NCBI RefSeq assembly: GCF_019925205.1 | Contig: NC_083560.1 | Span: 98,670,083 to 98,734,082, forward strand | DNA: 64,000 nucleotides | Direction of reading: 5' to 3' | DNA from: Metopolophium dirhodum | Lineage: Eukaryota; Arthropoda; Insecta; Hemiptera; Aphididae | Shown here: piece by piece, positions 63,090 to 64,000 of the stretch | How positions within the stretch are numbered: the stretch's first letter is position 1 | Layout: each line of letters starts with the position of its first letter | Notes under the pieces: generated by a model | What the model was told of the DNA's origin: nothing | Seen by the model: the letters and a program-made list of their open reading frames with translations, nothing else | Database searches by the model: none | Program-made: the position numbers and the translations under genes

Positions 63090-64000
63090 AAAGGTGGATA
63101 AGTGGATGTCGCTCTGCTGTACAGTAGGTTACAAGTAGGTCACTGTAATGGATGGTGTTAAATTTGAATTCAATGATATAATATCATTGTATAAGAAAAA
63201 CGATTCTGAGCGAAAACGGTCCAGTCAGCCTATGATATTACCAAGTATATTTGATGATATTATTGTGAATAAAGTAATTTATGTATAAACCTATTTACGT
63301 GCAGCCTTGTTTTAAATTATCAATCCTTAGCCATAAAAGTTAAAACATTTTATAACATTTTTAACTACAAAATATTTAATAAATTTGATAAATGTTGTCA
63401 AAAATTTGAATTTTAAATGCTTATAAAAAAAAATTGTGCCTATGTATTTTTAATATTTTTCAACTGCAATTGTAACATTATATCAGGAGCCTTGCATTTT
63501 CACGCTTTTTTACAGAACAAATAAAATTTTTATTTGATATTTTATAGGAAAAAAAAAACCTAAAAAAATTAAAACTGACTATGTCCGTAAAACAGTTCAA
63601 ACTGCTATTAGAACGATATATCAGGAGCCTTATATTAAATTTGCACGCAAAATTTTACCGTGTATAGAAAATACTAATATAAACATTCAGTTGAAATTTT
63701 CAAGTATCTACAGTCATACGTTTTTTAATTTCAATAAAATAAGAAAATTGTTACATGAGAAATCGAGTGAATATCAAATGTTGTAAAAAATATAAATTTC
63801 AGACGCTCATAAAAATTTAATTTAAGTTTCTTGTAGACATTTTAGATTCTGAGCGAAGCGATGAATGTATTGATTTTTACAATGATGTGTGTTTTTTTTT
63901 TAATTTTTTTTTATTTGTGTGTCTGTTATCACCTTTTAGGAGAGTAAAAAGTGCTTGGATTTTCATCAACAGTAACTTTTCTGTTAGGAAAGTAAATCTA
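63090..64000 (+). repeat. RptA forward copy, followed by a reverse copy running off the window
   Basis: Forward copy 63090-63838 begins AAAGGTGGATAAGTGGATGT. At 63840 the reverse-orientation start TTTTAGATTCTGAGCGAAGC begins and continues past the end of the window. Confidence 0.75.

Noticed and set aside
54640..64000. CRISPR-like or centromeric satellite array.
   Set aside because: Units are 0.6-1.7 kb, in both orientations and of mixed age, with no short repeat-spacer pattern and no uniform monomer.

Overview
The window reads as nuclear DNA of an insect, most likely an aphid. It is very AT-rich, the introns have GT..AG ends with T-rich acceptors, and two repeat families match my memory of aphid genomes (a long AT-rich modular element and a tRNA-headed SINE). 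The species assignment rests on that memory plus general character; no search was run.

One gene dominates. A single minus-strand gene runs from an ATG at 50255 to a stop at 364-366 and fills about 50 kb. I reconstructed 42 coding exons. Every intron has GT..AG ends, and the reading phase agrees across all 41 junctions. The product is 3,682 residues and matches vertebrate SZT2 from end to end. SZT2 is the large subunit of KICSTOR, the lysosomal complex that holds GATOR1 in place and lets nutrient shortage switch off mTORC1. No conserved block appears to be missing, and I saw no frameshift or internal stop.

Layout by region: 1-363 is the 3' flank; 364-20645 holds exons 42-17; 20646-40112 is one 19.5 kb intron (intron 16); 40113-50255 holds exons 16-1; 50256-52750 is the 5' flank with patches of higher CpG; 52750-54600 is AT-rich DNA with nothing I recognise; 54600-64000 is almost wholly repeat DNA.

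The introns are full of non-autonomous mobile elements. These include a foldback element with ~0.4 kb arms and a TA target duplication, with a full-length SINE inserted in its loop; a 5'-truncated SINE with a 12-bp duplication; several small inverted-repeat elements, two families of which recur within the gene; and a 735-bp TA-flanked insertion that splits an older repeat copy.

From 54.6 kb on, one modular repeat (called RptA here) is stacked in both orientations. It includes a nearly identical 1,666-bp tandem duplication and a long inverted repeat with ~1.08 kb arms around a ~0.68 kb spacer. No RNA gene, CRISPR array or second convincing protein-coding gene was found. A CpG-denser, TATA-containing patch at about 27.9-28.5 kb inside intron 16 is the best candidate for an undescribed internal promoter or nested transcript.
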